From Desulfoglaeba alkanexedens ALDC (lineage in GTDB: Bacteria; Desulfobacterota; Syntrophobacteria; Syntrophobacterales; DSM-9756): a stretch of 64,000 nt of DNA. This document shows positions 8,089 through 16,642 of the stretch, one piece after another. The notes beneath the pieces were generated by a model, which searched no databases, was not told the origin of the DNA, and saw only the letters and a program-made list of their open reading frames with translations. A program made the translations under genes and the position numbers. Within the stretch, counting starts at the first letter, position 1. Each line of letters starts with the position of its first letter. The stretch spans positions 434,001 to 498,000 of the forward strand of contig NZ_CP040098.1 of assembly GCF_005377625.1 (NCBI RefSeq), given 5' to 3'.

Positions 8089-10011
8089 TCACGCGGTGGT
8101 TTCGCGGAGCCTTCGGACGTCCTTTACCCGGATGGTCACCCTCTGGGCGTCGAAATATTCCGAAAGCGGGATCGTGTATTTTCGGCTGGCCTGGGTCATC
8201 TCCTTGAACTGCGGCGTGGTGATCTCACCGTGTTCTTTCAGGAACGCGATGAGGCGGTTTCGGAGGTCATCGATGGCGGCGGTGTGGAAGTAGAGGTCTT
8301 CCTTCACCTTCACCAAAATGTCCTGGGAGAGCATCCATTCGAGCACATCGGCGTGCTGACGGCTGTTTCCGGGAAGGCTTTCGGCGATCTCCTTGAAAAA
8401 CGGCGGCTGAAGCCCCGCTTCCGCGTAGATCGCCTCAATCTTGCGCCGTACCACCTGCTCTTCTTCCGTGAGGTCCACCTTATGGGTGCTCAGGCGCACC
8501 CACTCCTTTTCCAGCACGATCCGCCCTTCATCGGCTGTCTGCCGGAGGGCGTAGTTGTAGACCCGGGAATCGATCGGACGGGGAAGCTGGGCGGCCAGTT
8601 CCTCCTTGGCCATCCCCGCCTTCAGCGGAAACTGCCGGTGATAGGCGGCGAGGAGTTCCAGGACGGCCGCCTGGATTTCCGACAGGGCGCCGGGATCCAG
8701 GAAGCGCCGGTTGTCCTTGTCGTAAAGGAGGACCTGCTTCTGACTCACCAATTGCTGCAGGATGTTCTGGAACGCCTTTCCGGAAATGTTCGCGCGGATC
8801 GCCAGTTCATTTTCCGATACCCCCGCCCACGCCGCATCCCGCACGTGCCACAGCACGATGTCTCGATCCTCTCCGGACTGCAGAACCTGCAACGCCTGCG
8901 CGGCCTGCCGCTTTTCCCTGCCCTTGTGTTTTTTCGGCACGGGATGGAGGATGGATCCGCCGCCGACTGTCATTACCGGCGAATAAGACCGCAGAACGAA
9001 CCGGTCGCCGCGCAGCACCGCCAAGGGGCGGTCAAGTCGCACCTGTGCGAAGGCCCGTTCGCCGGGAACCAGTTCCTGGCGGTCGAGCAGCACCAGGGTG
9101 GCCAGGTTTTCGGTTGTTCCCGTGTGGAAGCGGAATTTCTGGCGGTTCTTGACCGGCCGGGGCGCGCTGGAAAGGATCTCCAGGTCCACATCCAGCATGT
9201 GGCTCGAAAGCAGCGAATCGGGAGTCGCCGCCACATCGCCGCGCTCGATGGCTTCGCGATCCACCCCCTGCAGGTTGATGGCCGTCCGCTGCCCGGGCAG
9301 CACCTCCTGGACTTCTCGGTTGTGGACCTGAAGGCCCCGGACCTTGGTCTTTCGCCCCGAAGGATAAACCATCACGGGGTCCCCGACCTTCAGCCGGCCG
9401 GAGATACTGGTTCCGGTCACCACGGTTCCAAAACCGCGCATGCTGAACACTCGGTCGATGGGGAGCCGAAAAGGTCCCGCGGTGCTCCGAGGTTCCACTC
9501 CGGCCACCAGGTCGAAAAGCGTCTGCCGCAACGCATCGATACCTTCGCCCGTCGTCGCCGAAACCTGCACGATGGGACTTCCCTCGAGGAAGGTTCCCTG
9601 AAGGAAATCCCGGATGTCCTCCTGGACCATCTCCACCCATTCGGAATCGTCCACCAGGTCGATCTTGGTGAGCACAACCAGTCCCTTCTTGACCCGAAGC
9701 AACTGGCAGATTTCCAGGTGTTCCCGGGTCTGAGGCATGACGCCTTCGTCGGCGGCGATCACCAAGGCCACCACATCGATGCCGGTCGCTCCCGCCACCA
9801 TGTGCTTCACGAACCGCTCGTGGCCCGGAACATCCACGATCCCCAAGATATCGCCGTTTGGAAGCTCCAGGTGCGCGAAGCCCAGCTCGATGGTGATCCC
9901 CCGGAGTTTCTCTTCCTTCAGCCGGTCGGTGTCGATGCCGGTGAGCGCCCGAATGAGCGACGTCTTTCCGTGATCGATGTGACCCGCGGTCCCCAGCACC
10001 ACTTGTTTCAT
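8089..10011 (-). CDS. selB: Selenocysteine-specific elongation factor SelB
   Basis: A 640-residue GTPase that delivers Sec-tRNA(Sec) to UGA codons marked by a SECIS hairpin. The G1 loop is [13 protein letters not shown] (about 7-19), G3 is DVPGHERFV and G4 is TKIDLVD. EF-Tu-like beta-barrel domains follow (about 175-350). The C-terminal ~270 residues are the winged-helix repeats that bind the SECIS. I chose the ATG at 10011 because the family motif [16 protein letters not shown] begins there, after a GAAGGT site. It implies a selenoproteome, although no selA, selD, tRNA-Sec or clear selenoprotein gene lies in this window. Confidence 0.95.
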   Translation of the reverse strand: MKQVVLGTAGHIDHGKTSLIRALTGIDTDRLKEEKLRGITIELGFAHLELPNGDILGIVDVPGHERFVKHMVAGATGIDVVALVIAADEGVMPQTREHLEICQLLRVKKGLVVLTKIDLVDDSEWVEMVQEDIRDFLQGTFLEGSPIVQVSATTGEGIDALRQTLFDLVAGVEPRSTAGPFRLPIDRVFSMRGFGTVVTGTSISGRLKVGDPVMVYPSGRKTKVRGLQVHNREVQEVLPGQRTAINLQGVDREAIERGDVAATPDSLLSSHMLDVDLEILSSAPRPVKNRQKFRFHTGTTENLATLVLLDRQELVPGERAFAQVRLDRPLAVLRGDRFVLRSYSPVMTVGGGSILHPVPKKHKGREKRQAAQALQVLQSGEDRDIVLWHVRDAAWAGVSENELAIRANISGKAFQNILQQLVSQKQVLLYDKDNRRFLDPGALSEIQAAVLELLAAYHRQFPLKAGMAKEELAAQLPRPIDSRVYNYALRQTADEGRIVLEKEWVRLSTHKVDLTEEEQVVRRKIEAIYAEAGLQPPFFKEIAESLPGNSRQHADVLEWMLSQDILVKVKEDLYFHTAAIDDLRNRLIAFLKEHGEITTPQFKEMTQASRKYTIPLSEYFDAQRVTIRVKDVRRLRETTA

Positions 10012-10215
10012 CGGTTCGACCTTCTTTTCTTCACCGGACGAGGCGGCCGGAAGCGCCGCCGAAATAGTGCCACAAGGAAATGCCGGATTCAATCGGCCCA
10101 TCGAAATTTCACTCAAGTTTTGTGCTTGGCGCTACGATTAGTCTTGTCAACGAGACCACCATTCACCCTATCGACCCAAAGAGGCGGGCCCTTCGGTGCT
10201 TCAAGGAGGGTCATT

Positions 10216-10566
10216 ATGAAATCATCAGCAAAGAGGATGCTTTTCCCGGTTGTTATGATCGTTTCTCTTTTCGCATTCACGTTCGCTGTCGTGACGGTGC
10301 CGCAGCCGGCGTCCGCGGCGGCCGAGGGCGTGACGGCGCCCCAGCCGGAATCCGCAGCGGCCGAGGGCAAGAGTCTCATCAACATCAATAGCGCATCGGC
10401 CGAAGAGCTCCAGGAACTACCGGGAATCGGTCCCGCCATTGCCGCAAAGATCGTGGAATATCGAACGGCAAACGGTCCTTTTCAAAGCCTCGATGATTTG
10501 AAGAACGTGCAGGGCATCGGCGACAAGAAGTTCGATGCGATCAAGGCCATGATCACCATCGAATAA
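10216..10566 (+). CDS. ComEA-like helix-hairpin-helix protein, exported
   Basis: A 116-residue protein. A signal peptide (about 1-36, ending ASA) is followed by a short linker. The ComEA/HhH domain is LININSASAEELQELPGIGPAIAAKIVEYR...LKNVQGIGDKKFDAIK, two HhH motifs that bind DNA non-specifically in DNA uptake. The linker carries a tandem 39-bp duplication (10291-10329 and 10330-10368; VT.PQP.SAAAEG twice). The start has an AAGGAGG site six bases upstream. It is divergent from selB. Presence of pil genes in the window fits, but does not prove, a competence role. Confidence 0.88.
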   Translation: MKSSAKRMLFPVVMIVSLFAFTFAVVTVPQPASAAAEGVTAPQPESAAAEGKSLININSASAEELQELPGIGPAIAAKIVEYRTANGPFQSLDDLKNVQGIGDKKFDAIKAMITIE

Positions 10567-10612
10567 CCGGCCCGGAGCCCGCCTCTTTGGGAACCTTCAA
10601 CAGCCCACCTCG

Positions 10613-11167
10613 TCAGGAAATGTCGGTGAAGGCATCTGCATCGCGGAGAGCCGGAGCCTTTCGATCCTTTTCCGAAAGGACCGGTGGGCCGGAAAGGGGC
10701 CACGCGATCCCCAGGTCCGGATCGTCCCACCTCACGCAGCGCTCCCACTGCGGTGCATAGTAATCCGTGGCCTTGTAGAGGAATTCCGCCACCTCGGAAA
10801 GCACCAAGAACCCGTGCGCAAAACCCTCGGGAATCCACAACTGCCGCCGGTTTTCCTCGGAGAGAACGGTTCCCGTCCACCGGCCGAAGGTGGGCGACTG
10901 CTTTCGGAGATCCACCGCCACGTCAAAGACTTCCCCGACCACCACGCGTACCAGCTTGCCTTGAGGCCGGCGAATCTGGTAGTGCAGTCCCCGCAGCACG
11001 CCTTTCACGGACCGCGAGTGGTTGTCCTGGACGAAATGCGTGTTGAGTCCCGTCAGGCGCCGCCATTCCTTTTCGTTGTAGCTTTCGAAAAAGAAGCCCC
11101 GCTGATCGGAAAAAACCCGCGGCTCCACGATCAGAACATCCGGGATCGGTGTGGAAACGATTTTCAT
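10613..11167 (-). CDS. rfbC: dTDP-4-dehydrorhamnose 3,5-epimerase
   Basis: A 184-residue cupin enzyme, third step of dTDP-L-rhamnose synthesis. Visible signatures are FSDQRGFFFESYNEKEW, the active-site region QDNHSRSVKGVLRGLHYQ with the catalytic His, and LWIPEGFAHGFLVLSE. The start at 11167 is chosen for MKIVSTPIPDV, the family N-terminus. It is the last gene of a four-gene minus-strand operon and converges on the ComEA-like gene. Confidence 0.95.
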   Translation of the reverse strand: MKIVSTPIPDVLIVEPRVFSDQRGFFFESYNEKEWRRLTGLNTHFVQDNHSRSVKGVLRGLHYQIRRPQGKLVRVVVGEVFDVAVDLRKQSPTFGRWTGTVLSEENRRQLWIPEGFAHGFLVLSEVAEFLYKATDYYAPQWERCVRWDDPDLGIAWPLSGPPVLSEKDRKAPALRDADAFTDIS

Positions 11168-11274
11168 GCGCCTCTCATCTCGAAGCGTTCGACCCGTCCT
11201 CGAAAAGCAACCGGGCGGCACGGCCCCGCCATTCGCCCGGCCCGACCATTCACCCGCCGCCTTACGGCCGGTGC

Positions 11275-12156
11275 CTAACCCTTCTCTTCAAGGATTCGCA
11301 CCAGGTAGTCCCGGTAGGTCGATTTTGGGGTTTCGGCCACGATCCGCTCGAACTGCTCCGCGTCGATGTAACCCAGGTTGAAGGCCAGTTCTTCCAGACA
11401 GGCGATCTTAAGGCCCTGGCGCATTTCAAGAGTCCCGATGAAGTGGCTGGCTTCCAGCAGGCTCTCGTGAGTTCCGGTGTCGAGCCAGGCGATGCCGCGA
11501 CCGAGGCGTTCCACCCGGAGCCGGCCTCTTCTAAGGTATTCCAGGTTCACGTCGGTGATTTCCAGTTCGCCCCGTGCGGAGGGTTTCATCGCGCGCGTGA
11601 TCGCCACCACGTCGTCATCGTAGACATAAAGGCCAGGAACGGCGTACCGGCTCCTGGGGCGCGCCGGTTTCTCCTCGATGCTGAGCACGCATCCCGTTTC
11701 GTCGAATTCCACCACGCCGTAGCGTTCGGGATCGTTCACGGGGTAGCCGAAAATGAGGGCACCCCCCGAAAACTCCCGGCAGATCCGGTTGAGCCCCATT
11801 CGACCGTAGAAAATGTTATCGCCCAGGATCAGGCAAACCGCCTCGCCGTCGATAAATGCTTCGCCAATGAGAAACGCCTGCGCGATGCCCCCCGGTTCGG
11901 GCTGCACCCGGTAGCTAAGGCGGATGCCCCAACGGCTCCCGTCGCCGAGCAGGTTCTCGAAGCGTGGCGTGTCCGCCGGCGTCGAAATCACGAGCACATC
12001 GCGGATGCCCGCCATCATGAGGACGGAGAGCGGGTAGTAGATCATCGGCTTGTCGTAAACGGGAAGAAGCTGCTTGCTCCCGACCAGGGTGAGCGGATGC
12101 AGCCGGGTGCCGGCCCCTCCCGCCAACAGAATGCCCTTTCGAACCCCATGGTTCAT
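11275..12156 (-). CDS. rfbA: Glucose-1-phosphate thymidylyltransferase
   Basis: A 293-residue nucleotidyltransferase making dTDP-glucose from dTTP and glucose-1-phosphate. The N-terminal [16 protein letters not shown] nucleotide loop, the [20 protein letters not shown] motif and the LGDNIFYG metal-binding motif are all present. The length is normal. The ATG at 12156 is chosen because upstream residues are not family-like. It lies between rfbD and rfbC. Confidence 0.95.
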   Translation of the reverse strand: MNHGVRKGILLAGGAGTRLHPLTLVGSKQLLPVYDKPMIYYPLSVLMMAGIRDVLVISTPADTPRFENLLGDGSRWGIRLSYRVQPEPGGIAQAFLIGEAFIDGEAVCLILGDNIFYGRMGLNRICREFSGGALIFGYPVNDPERYGVVEFDETGCVLSIEEKPARPRSRYAVPGLYVYDDDVVAITRAMKPSARGELEITDVNLEYLRRGRLRVERLGRGIAWLDTGTHESLLEASHFIGTLEMRQGLKIACLEELAFNLGYIDAEQFERIVAETPKSTYRDYLVRILEEKG

Positions 12157-12218
12157 TCCGTCCTCTCCTGCAATGTTCCGGCGCCGGCTTCCGCGACACG
12201 CCGCACGCAGCCGCCGCC

Positions 12219-13187
12219 TCACCCGGAAGCACCGCCTCCGAACCGGGACTCGAGATATCGCGCGAGGGCTTCCCGCCAGTCCGGCACGCTTTTTCCGGTC
12301 ACGGTCCGGAACTTGTCCGTCGAAAGCACCGAATAGGCCGGGCGCCTCGCCGGAAGAGGATAGTCCTCCGTCCGGATGGGCCGGATCTTCCGCGCCTTTA
12401 CCGGCAGGCCCAGCCGGACCAGTTCGTGGGCGATCCGTTCCGCCAATTCATACCGGCTGCAGGCACCCCGGTCGGCGAAATGATAGATCCCATGGACGGC
12501 CGCTCCATCTTTCCCCTCACCGCCCCGGGATCCAAGCCGCCGGGCGTCCCCGTCCAACCGGACGAGATCGAAGATGGCTTCCGCCAGATCCTCGGTATAT
12601 GTCGGAGACCCCACCTGGTCGGACACAACGCTCAAAACCTCTCGATCCAGGAGCAGCCGGACCATGGTGTCCACGAAATTTCGGCCCCACGGACCGTAGA
12701 GCCAACTGGTCCGGACGATGAAATACCGCTTGATGCCGCTTGCCGCAACGCGTTCTTCCCCCAAAAGCTTCGAGCGTCCGTAGGCCGAAAGTGGATTCGG
12801 CGGATCGCTTTCCACGTAAGGCGTTTTCTTGTTTCCGTCGAAAACGAAATCGGTGGACACATGGACCAGGAGGGCTCCGGCGGCGAGGCACCATGCAGCC
12901 AGGTTCCCCGGCGCCATTCCGTTCACGGATTCGGCCGTCTGGGGCGTCCGTTCGCATCCGTCCACGTCGGTGACCGCTCCGCAGTTGATCACCACTCCGG
13001 GGCTGAGCTGATCCAGCACCTCCGCGGTCTTCGAGGGGTCCGAAATGTCGGCCTGCGCTTTCGTCAGGGCCAGAACGTCGAATGCCGGGGGAGCCTTCTG
13101 GACCACCATCTTCCCAAGCATCCCGCCCGCCCCCAAAACGGCGATCCTTCTTCGAGAATCAACGCCTCTTTTTTCCGCTTCCGACAA
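12219..13187 (-). CDS. rfbD: dTDP-4-dehydrorhamnose reductase
   Basis: A 322-residue Rossmann SDR, final step of dTDP-L-rhamnose synthesis. The glycine-rich loop is [10 protein letters not shown], followed by [10 protein letters not shown] and the [11 protein letters not shown] motif carrying Tyr and Lys of the active site. No ATG fits. A TTG at 13187, 22 bases after the rfbB stop codon and preceded by GGAAGG, gives the expected N-terminus. The open frame continues upstream to 13607, but that part is antisense-like sequence over rfbB. Confidence 0.92.
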   Translation of the reverse strand: MSEAEKRGVDSRRRIAVLGAGGMLGKMVVQKAPPAFDVLALTKAQADISDPSKTAEVLDQLSPGVVINCGAVTDVDGCERTPQTAESVNGMAPGNLAAWCLAAGALLVHVSTDFVFDGNKKTPYVESDPPNPLSAYGRSKLLGEERVAASGIKRYFIVRTSWLYGPWGRNFVDTMVRLLLDREVLSVVSDQVGSPTYTEDLAEAIFDLVRLDGDARRLGSRGGEGKDGAAVHGIYHFADRGACSRYELAERIAHELVRLGLPVKARKIRPIRTEDYPLPARRPAYSVLSTDKFRTVTGKSVPDWREALARYLESRFGGGASG

Positions 13188-13209
13188 CGTCCCGAACCTT
13201 CCACTCCCT

Positions 13210-14295
13210 TCAGCCTTCGAAACGCCAGCCGTACATCCGGTCGTAGTCATCCCGGTAAGTCCCGTCCACGATCCGTTGAAGCCAGGCCCGGTTTTGCAAG
13301 TACCAGTCCACTGTGGAACGAAGACCGTCTTCAAAGCTGAACCTGGGCGCCCAACCCAGCTCCCGCATAACCTTCCCGGCGTCGATGGCGTAGCGCCGGT
13401 CGTGCCCCGGTCGATCCTTGACGAAGCGGATGAGCGACCGCCGGGGCCGCACAGCGTCCAGCGGACCGAGCTTTTCGTCCAGAATGTCGCAGATCGCCTC
13501 AACGATTTCGATGTTGCGCCTTTCGTTGTTTCCGCCGATGTTGTAAGTCTCACCCGGGCGGCCTTTGGCGAGGACCGCGAGTAACGCCTCGCAATGATCC
13601 TGGACATGAATCCAGTCGCGGATGTTGTTCCCGTCCCCGTAAACCGGAAGATCGCGACCCTCCAGAGCGTTGATGATCATGAGCGGGATGAGCTTTTCCG
13701 GAAACTGGTAAGGGCCGTAATTGTTGGAGCAGTTGGTGATAACGGTCGGCAGCCCATAGGTGTGGTGATAGGCGCTCACCAAGTGGTCGGAAGCGGCCTT
13801 GCTGGCCGAATAAGGTGAACGGGGATCGTAGGGCGTGTTTTCGGTGAAAAACCCGTCGGGGCCGAGCGAGCCGTAGACCTCGTCGGTACTCACGTGAAGG
13901 AAGACCGGGTTTTCCGGACGCCGCTTCCGGGCGGCTTCGATCCAGCTTTTCCGCGCCGCTTCGAGCAGCACGTAGGTCCCGAAGATGTTGGTCCGGATGA
14001 ACGCCTCGGGCCCTTCGATGCTTCGATCCACGTGGGATTCGGCCGCAAAGTGGATCACCGTGTCCACACCCTCGTCGCCGAAAAGCCGGCCGACCGTCTC
14101 AGCGTCGCAGATGTCGCCTCGGACGAATCGGTATCGCGGGTGCCCATTCAGGTCGCTCACATTTTCCAGGTTGCCGGCGTAGGTGAGTTTGTCCAGGTTG
14201 ATGATGCGGCTTGCGGCCAGCCGCTCCAGCGCGGCCCGCACGAAGTTGCTTCCGATGAAGCCACATCCCCCGGTGACGAGAATGGTGCGTTTCAC
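13210..14295 (-). CDS. rfbB: dTDP-glucose 4,6-dehydratase
   Basis: A 361-residue extended SDR and first gene of the rhamnose operon in transcription order (rfbB-rfbD-rfbA-rfbC). The NAD loop TGGCGFIGSNFV, FAAESHVDRSI, the HVSTDEVYGSLG substrate motif and SPYSASKAASDHLV (catalytic YxxxK) are present. The enzymes supply dTDP-L-rhamnose for O-antigen or other surface glycans. No glycosyltransferase or flippase gene is adjacent. Confidence 0.95.
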   Translation of the reverse strand: MKRTILVTGGCGFIGSNFVRAALERLAASRIINLDKLTYAGNLENVSDLNGHPRYRFVRGDICDAETVGRLFGDEGVDTVIHFAAESHVDRSIEGPEAFIRTNIFGTYVLLEAARKSWIEAARKRRPENPVFLHVSTDEVYGSLGPDGFFTENTPYDPRSPYSASKAASDHLVSAYHHTYGLPTVITNCSNNYGPYQFPEKLIPLMIINALEGRDLPVYGDGNNIRDWIHVQDHCEALLAVLAKGRPGETYNIGGNNERRNIEIVEAICDILDEKLGPLDAVRPRRSLIRFVKDRPGHDRRYAIDAGKVMRELGWAPRFSFEDGLRSTVDWYLQNRAWLQRIVDGTYRDDYDRMYGWRFEG

Positions 14296-14789
14296 AGCGT
14301 ATCCTGCTCTTTCGGACGATTCCAGGTTTCAGCACGGGCCGCTCGACCCATCGGTACGCAAGTCGCCGGGGCCGTCACTCCAGCGCCGCGCGCGATTATA
14401 GACCGGTCCCCGCCTCGAAACAAGACGCGAAAACCGCCCCCGGCGCTTCCTCAGTACAGTGTTCTCAAGCTCCAGCATCCCCTCCCCCTTGTTCCCAAGC
14501 TCCAGCTTGGGAACACAACGGTGCAGAAGCTCCAGCTTCGATTCCCATGAGGCCGTGACCCATGCGAACCCACTGCAAGATCCATAACAAAGGACCCGAA
14601 CACCCCTGCTTCGTCGCATCCACTGTTGTAGCGTGGATCCCGCTCTTCACCCAAAAAGACCACTTCGAGATTTCGGCTGGCTGACTTCAGTGAGGCGAAG
14701 CTGGAGCTTCGCGGGCAGGCCGTTCCCAAGCCGGAACTTGGGAACGAGGGGAAGACCGCCGGAATTCGGCGGCCCAGGTGGCATTTTTT
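14296..14789. repeat. Non-coding gap with palindromic repeats
   Basis: No gene. 14460-14620 is an inverted copy of the unit at about 5660-5826, with TTCCCAAGCTCCAGCTTGGG and GAAGCTCCAGCTTC cores. 14695-14757 holds a further copy of the palindromes. A near-perfect hairpin (14756-14772, CCGCC...GGCGG) lies downstream of the tRNA in its direction of transcription; it lacks a T-run, so a terminator role is doubtful. Confidence 0.7.
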
Positions 14790-14866
14790 TGGTCGGGACG
14801 ACTGGATTCGAACCAGCGACCTCTGCGTCCCGAACGCAGCGCTCTACCAGGCTGAGCCACGTCCCG
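14790..14866 (-). tRNA. tRNA-Pro (anticodon CGG)
   Basis: The minus strand folds into a 77-nt cloverleaf: acceptor CGGGACG/CGTCCCG, D-arm with AGCCTGGTAGA, anticodon stem CTGCG/CGCAG and loop TTCGGGA with anticodon CGG at 14830-14832, and T-loop TTCGAAT. The 3' CCA is encoded (14790-14792), with A as discriminator. It is a single gene flanked by repeat-rich DNA. No integrase gene is adjacent. Confidence 0.96.
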
Positions 14867-15137
14867 ACCATTGCCGGCCCTTCTAGCAAAAAACCTTCGC
14901 TCTGTCCAGTCTTTTGCCGTGCTCGCTGAGGCGCTCCCGGGCCGAGTCAGCGCCCGTGACGCCCGCAGGCGGCGGAGAACACCGCCTGACCGCACGATGG
15001 CGGCGTCCACCGCCTTCAGGGAATCCCTAAGCCCCTGGGGTGCTGCGGCTTGGACCGGGCACTTGCGTCCAGTTTCCCCTTGCCCCCGGTGCGGCGTTTT
15101 TGTAGACGATGAACCGTTTTACTTTTCAACCTCTCCC
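14867..15137. other. Gap without recognisable gene
   Basis: It contains the presumed promoter side of tRNA-Pro (minus strand) and the upstream region of the next plus-strand gene. An open frame crosses it but its residues are not protein-like and the next gene starts better at 15138. Nothing else is seen. Confidence 0.5.
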
Positions 15138-15578
15138 ATGGAGACGGCACAAATGGAGAGACGGAATCGATTGTTGGGAAGCGTTGCCTTAGCGAACGGC
15201 TTGGTCGCCCATTTCTACGACCGATCGCGAAAGGTCGCCGGTGATAGGTGGCAGGTGGAACTCGCCATCGAAATCCCTATCGACGCCCATGGGTATGAAC
15301 CACCCAGCGAGGAGTCTTCCAAAGAATATCGCGCCTTTCTGGAAGAAAGCGGAGGGCGCCTCGTCTTTCGGCAATCCAAGGTGAGAAATTTCGTCGCCGA
15401 AGACCAGGTGGAGCCTCTTCTGGAAACCTTGAAAAGGGAATTCCTCGATTCCAACCGGGCGTACTTGAATCACCCGCGGTTCGCGGCGCTTTTTCTGAAG
15501 CAGGAATTCACAAAGTGGAAGGAACGGAAGGACCTGGAAGCCAGGCGTGCGGCACTGCACCGCGGCGCCGAGCCATGA
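15138..15578 (+). CDS. Hypothetical protein, 146 residues
   Basis: I do not recognise this family. The chain is METAQMERRNRLLGSVALANGL and onwards: soluble, charged, with no signal or membrane segment. An N-terminal strand-rich part contains HFYDRSRKVAGDRWQVELAIEIPI, and a helical C-terminus is rich in Lys, Glu and Arg (FTKWKERKDLEARRAA). Codon usage is normal for the window, supporting a real gene. The start could also be the ATG at 15153. It stands alone between tRNA-Pro and a repeat cluster. Confidence 0.6.
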   Translation: METAQMERRNRLLGSVALANGLVAHFYDRSRKVAGDRWQVELAIEIPIDAHGYEPPSEESSKEYRAFLEESGGRLVFRQSKVRNFVAEDQVEPLLETLKREFLDSNRAYLNHPRFAALFLKQEFTKWKERKDLEARRAALHRGAEP

Positions 15579-15921
15579 AGGACGAAGGGGACTTCATGAC
15601 CGGCAGATGAAGGAAAGAGGCTGTCTAAAAATACCCTTCACCCTTCTGGGGATTGAGGGTCCGTTTTCTCGCGTACGGGCAGTTCGCGAACTGCGCTTAA
15701 GGAGCGGCTCATGCTCTGTAGGAGCCGGCTTGCCGGCGATCCGCATCGCGGCCAAGGCCGCTCCTACAGGACCAAAGCTACGACAAGATTATTGGGCAGT
15801 TAGGGCGATCCGCATCGCGGCCAAGGCCGCTCCTACAGGAATAAGGAACCTCAGCGCCTAAGAATAGCATATGAGCTTGTTTTGGACAGGCTCAAATCCC
15901 TTCATGCCCGTCAGACTCCGG
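15579..15921. repeat. Gap with GCCGGCTTGCCGGC-type palindromes
   Basis: About 15615-15710 (GAGGCTGTCTAAAAATACCC and following) recurs at about 41490-41580. 15715-15842 carries two units with GCCGGCTTGCCGGC and GCGGCCAAGGCCGC palindromes, in the style of Pseudomonas REP sequences (TAGGAGC...GCTCCTACA). No gene. Confidence 0.75.
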
Positions 15922-16602
15922 TCAGGGCCGCACAACAACCCGGGTCCCGATGTGAGCAACCTGGTAAAGCTCTTCCATGTCGCTGTCATACAAGGCGACA
16001 CAACCGTCGGTCCAGTCCACGTGGGCTCCGCCGCCGTGGATAAAGATTTCCCCTCCAAGGGCCGTGTCCCAAGGGGGCCGCGAGGACCTTTCGAGGGCCA
16101 GAATGATATCGCGGTACTCGTCGGGGGAAATCATGCCCGCCATGAAAGCCCTCTCCGCGTGTTTGCGGGTGGGATAGGAAAGCCCCAGGGATCGGAAGAA
16201 CTTGCTGCCGCCGTTTTTAAGGCAGACGTAGAATTCACCCTCCGGCGTTCTGCCGTCGCCTTCCCTTTCCTTGTCTCCGACCGTGTTGGGACCCAGCCCC
16301 ACCGGGTATTCTCGAACCAGAACCCCTCCCTCCAGCACGTAAAGGCGGCGTTTTCCCTTGTAAATGTAGAGCTCCGGTGACCGGATGGACTCGGTCGGCC
16401 GGAGATAATCCACTCGGATCACGTAGTGATCGATGGGCGGGGATGCGTCCGCCGGAACCCCCACCGCCCCGGCGGCCTTGCTGCGCCCCTGGGCCGAATC
16501 CGTTGCCGGATTGGGGTTCTGAACCGAACAGGAACCCACCAGAAGCAGTCCCGCCGACACCCAAAGCCCCAGCCGCATGATGGCTCTCAACCCCCCAAAC
16601 AT
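15922..16602 (-). CDS. L,D-transpeptidase (YkuD domain), probable lipoprotein
   Basis: A 226-residue envelope protein. The N-terminus has a hydrophobic signal ending LLVGSC, a good lipobox, so it is probably lipid-anchored in the periplasm. The YkuD domain (about 65-225) includes LYVLEGGVLVREYPVGLG and the catalytic signature IHGGGAHVDWTDGCVAL with the nucleophilic Cys. Such enzymes form 3-3 peptidoglycan cross-links or attach proteins to the wall. An AAGGAG site precedes the ATG at 16602. It is the gene after pilQ on the same strand, 40 bp away. Confidence 0.9.
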   Translation of the reverse strand: MFGGLRAIMRLGLWVSAGLLLVGSCSVQNPNPATDSAQGRSKAAGAVGVPADASPPIDHYVIRVDYLRPTESIRSPELYIYKGKRRLYVLEGGVLVREYPVGLGPNTVGDKEREGDGRTPEGEFYVCLKNGGSKFFRSLGLSYPTRKHAERAFMAGMISPDEYRDIILALERSSRPPWDTALGGEIFIHGGGAHVDWTDGCVALYDSDMEELYQVAHIGTRVVVRP

Positions 16603-16642
16603 GATCCATTCATCTCCTTGCGCATGGGTCCGCAGCTTCCGC

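Noticed and set aside
7951-10215. Long plus-strand frame opposite selB that joins the ComEA-like gene
   Set aside because: This is antisense shadow sequence in GC-rich DNA; the real gene starts at 10216 with its own ribosome binding site.
13188-13607. Upstream extension of the rfbD reading frame
   Set aside because: It lies within rfbB and its residues do not resemble a reductase; the TTG at 13187 restores the family N-terminus.
14756-14772. Hairpin as intrinsic terminator of tRNA-Pro
   Set aside because: No T-run follows in the direction of transcription.
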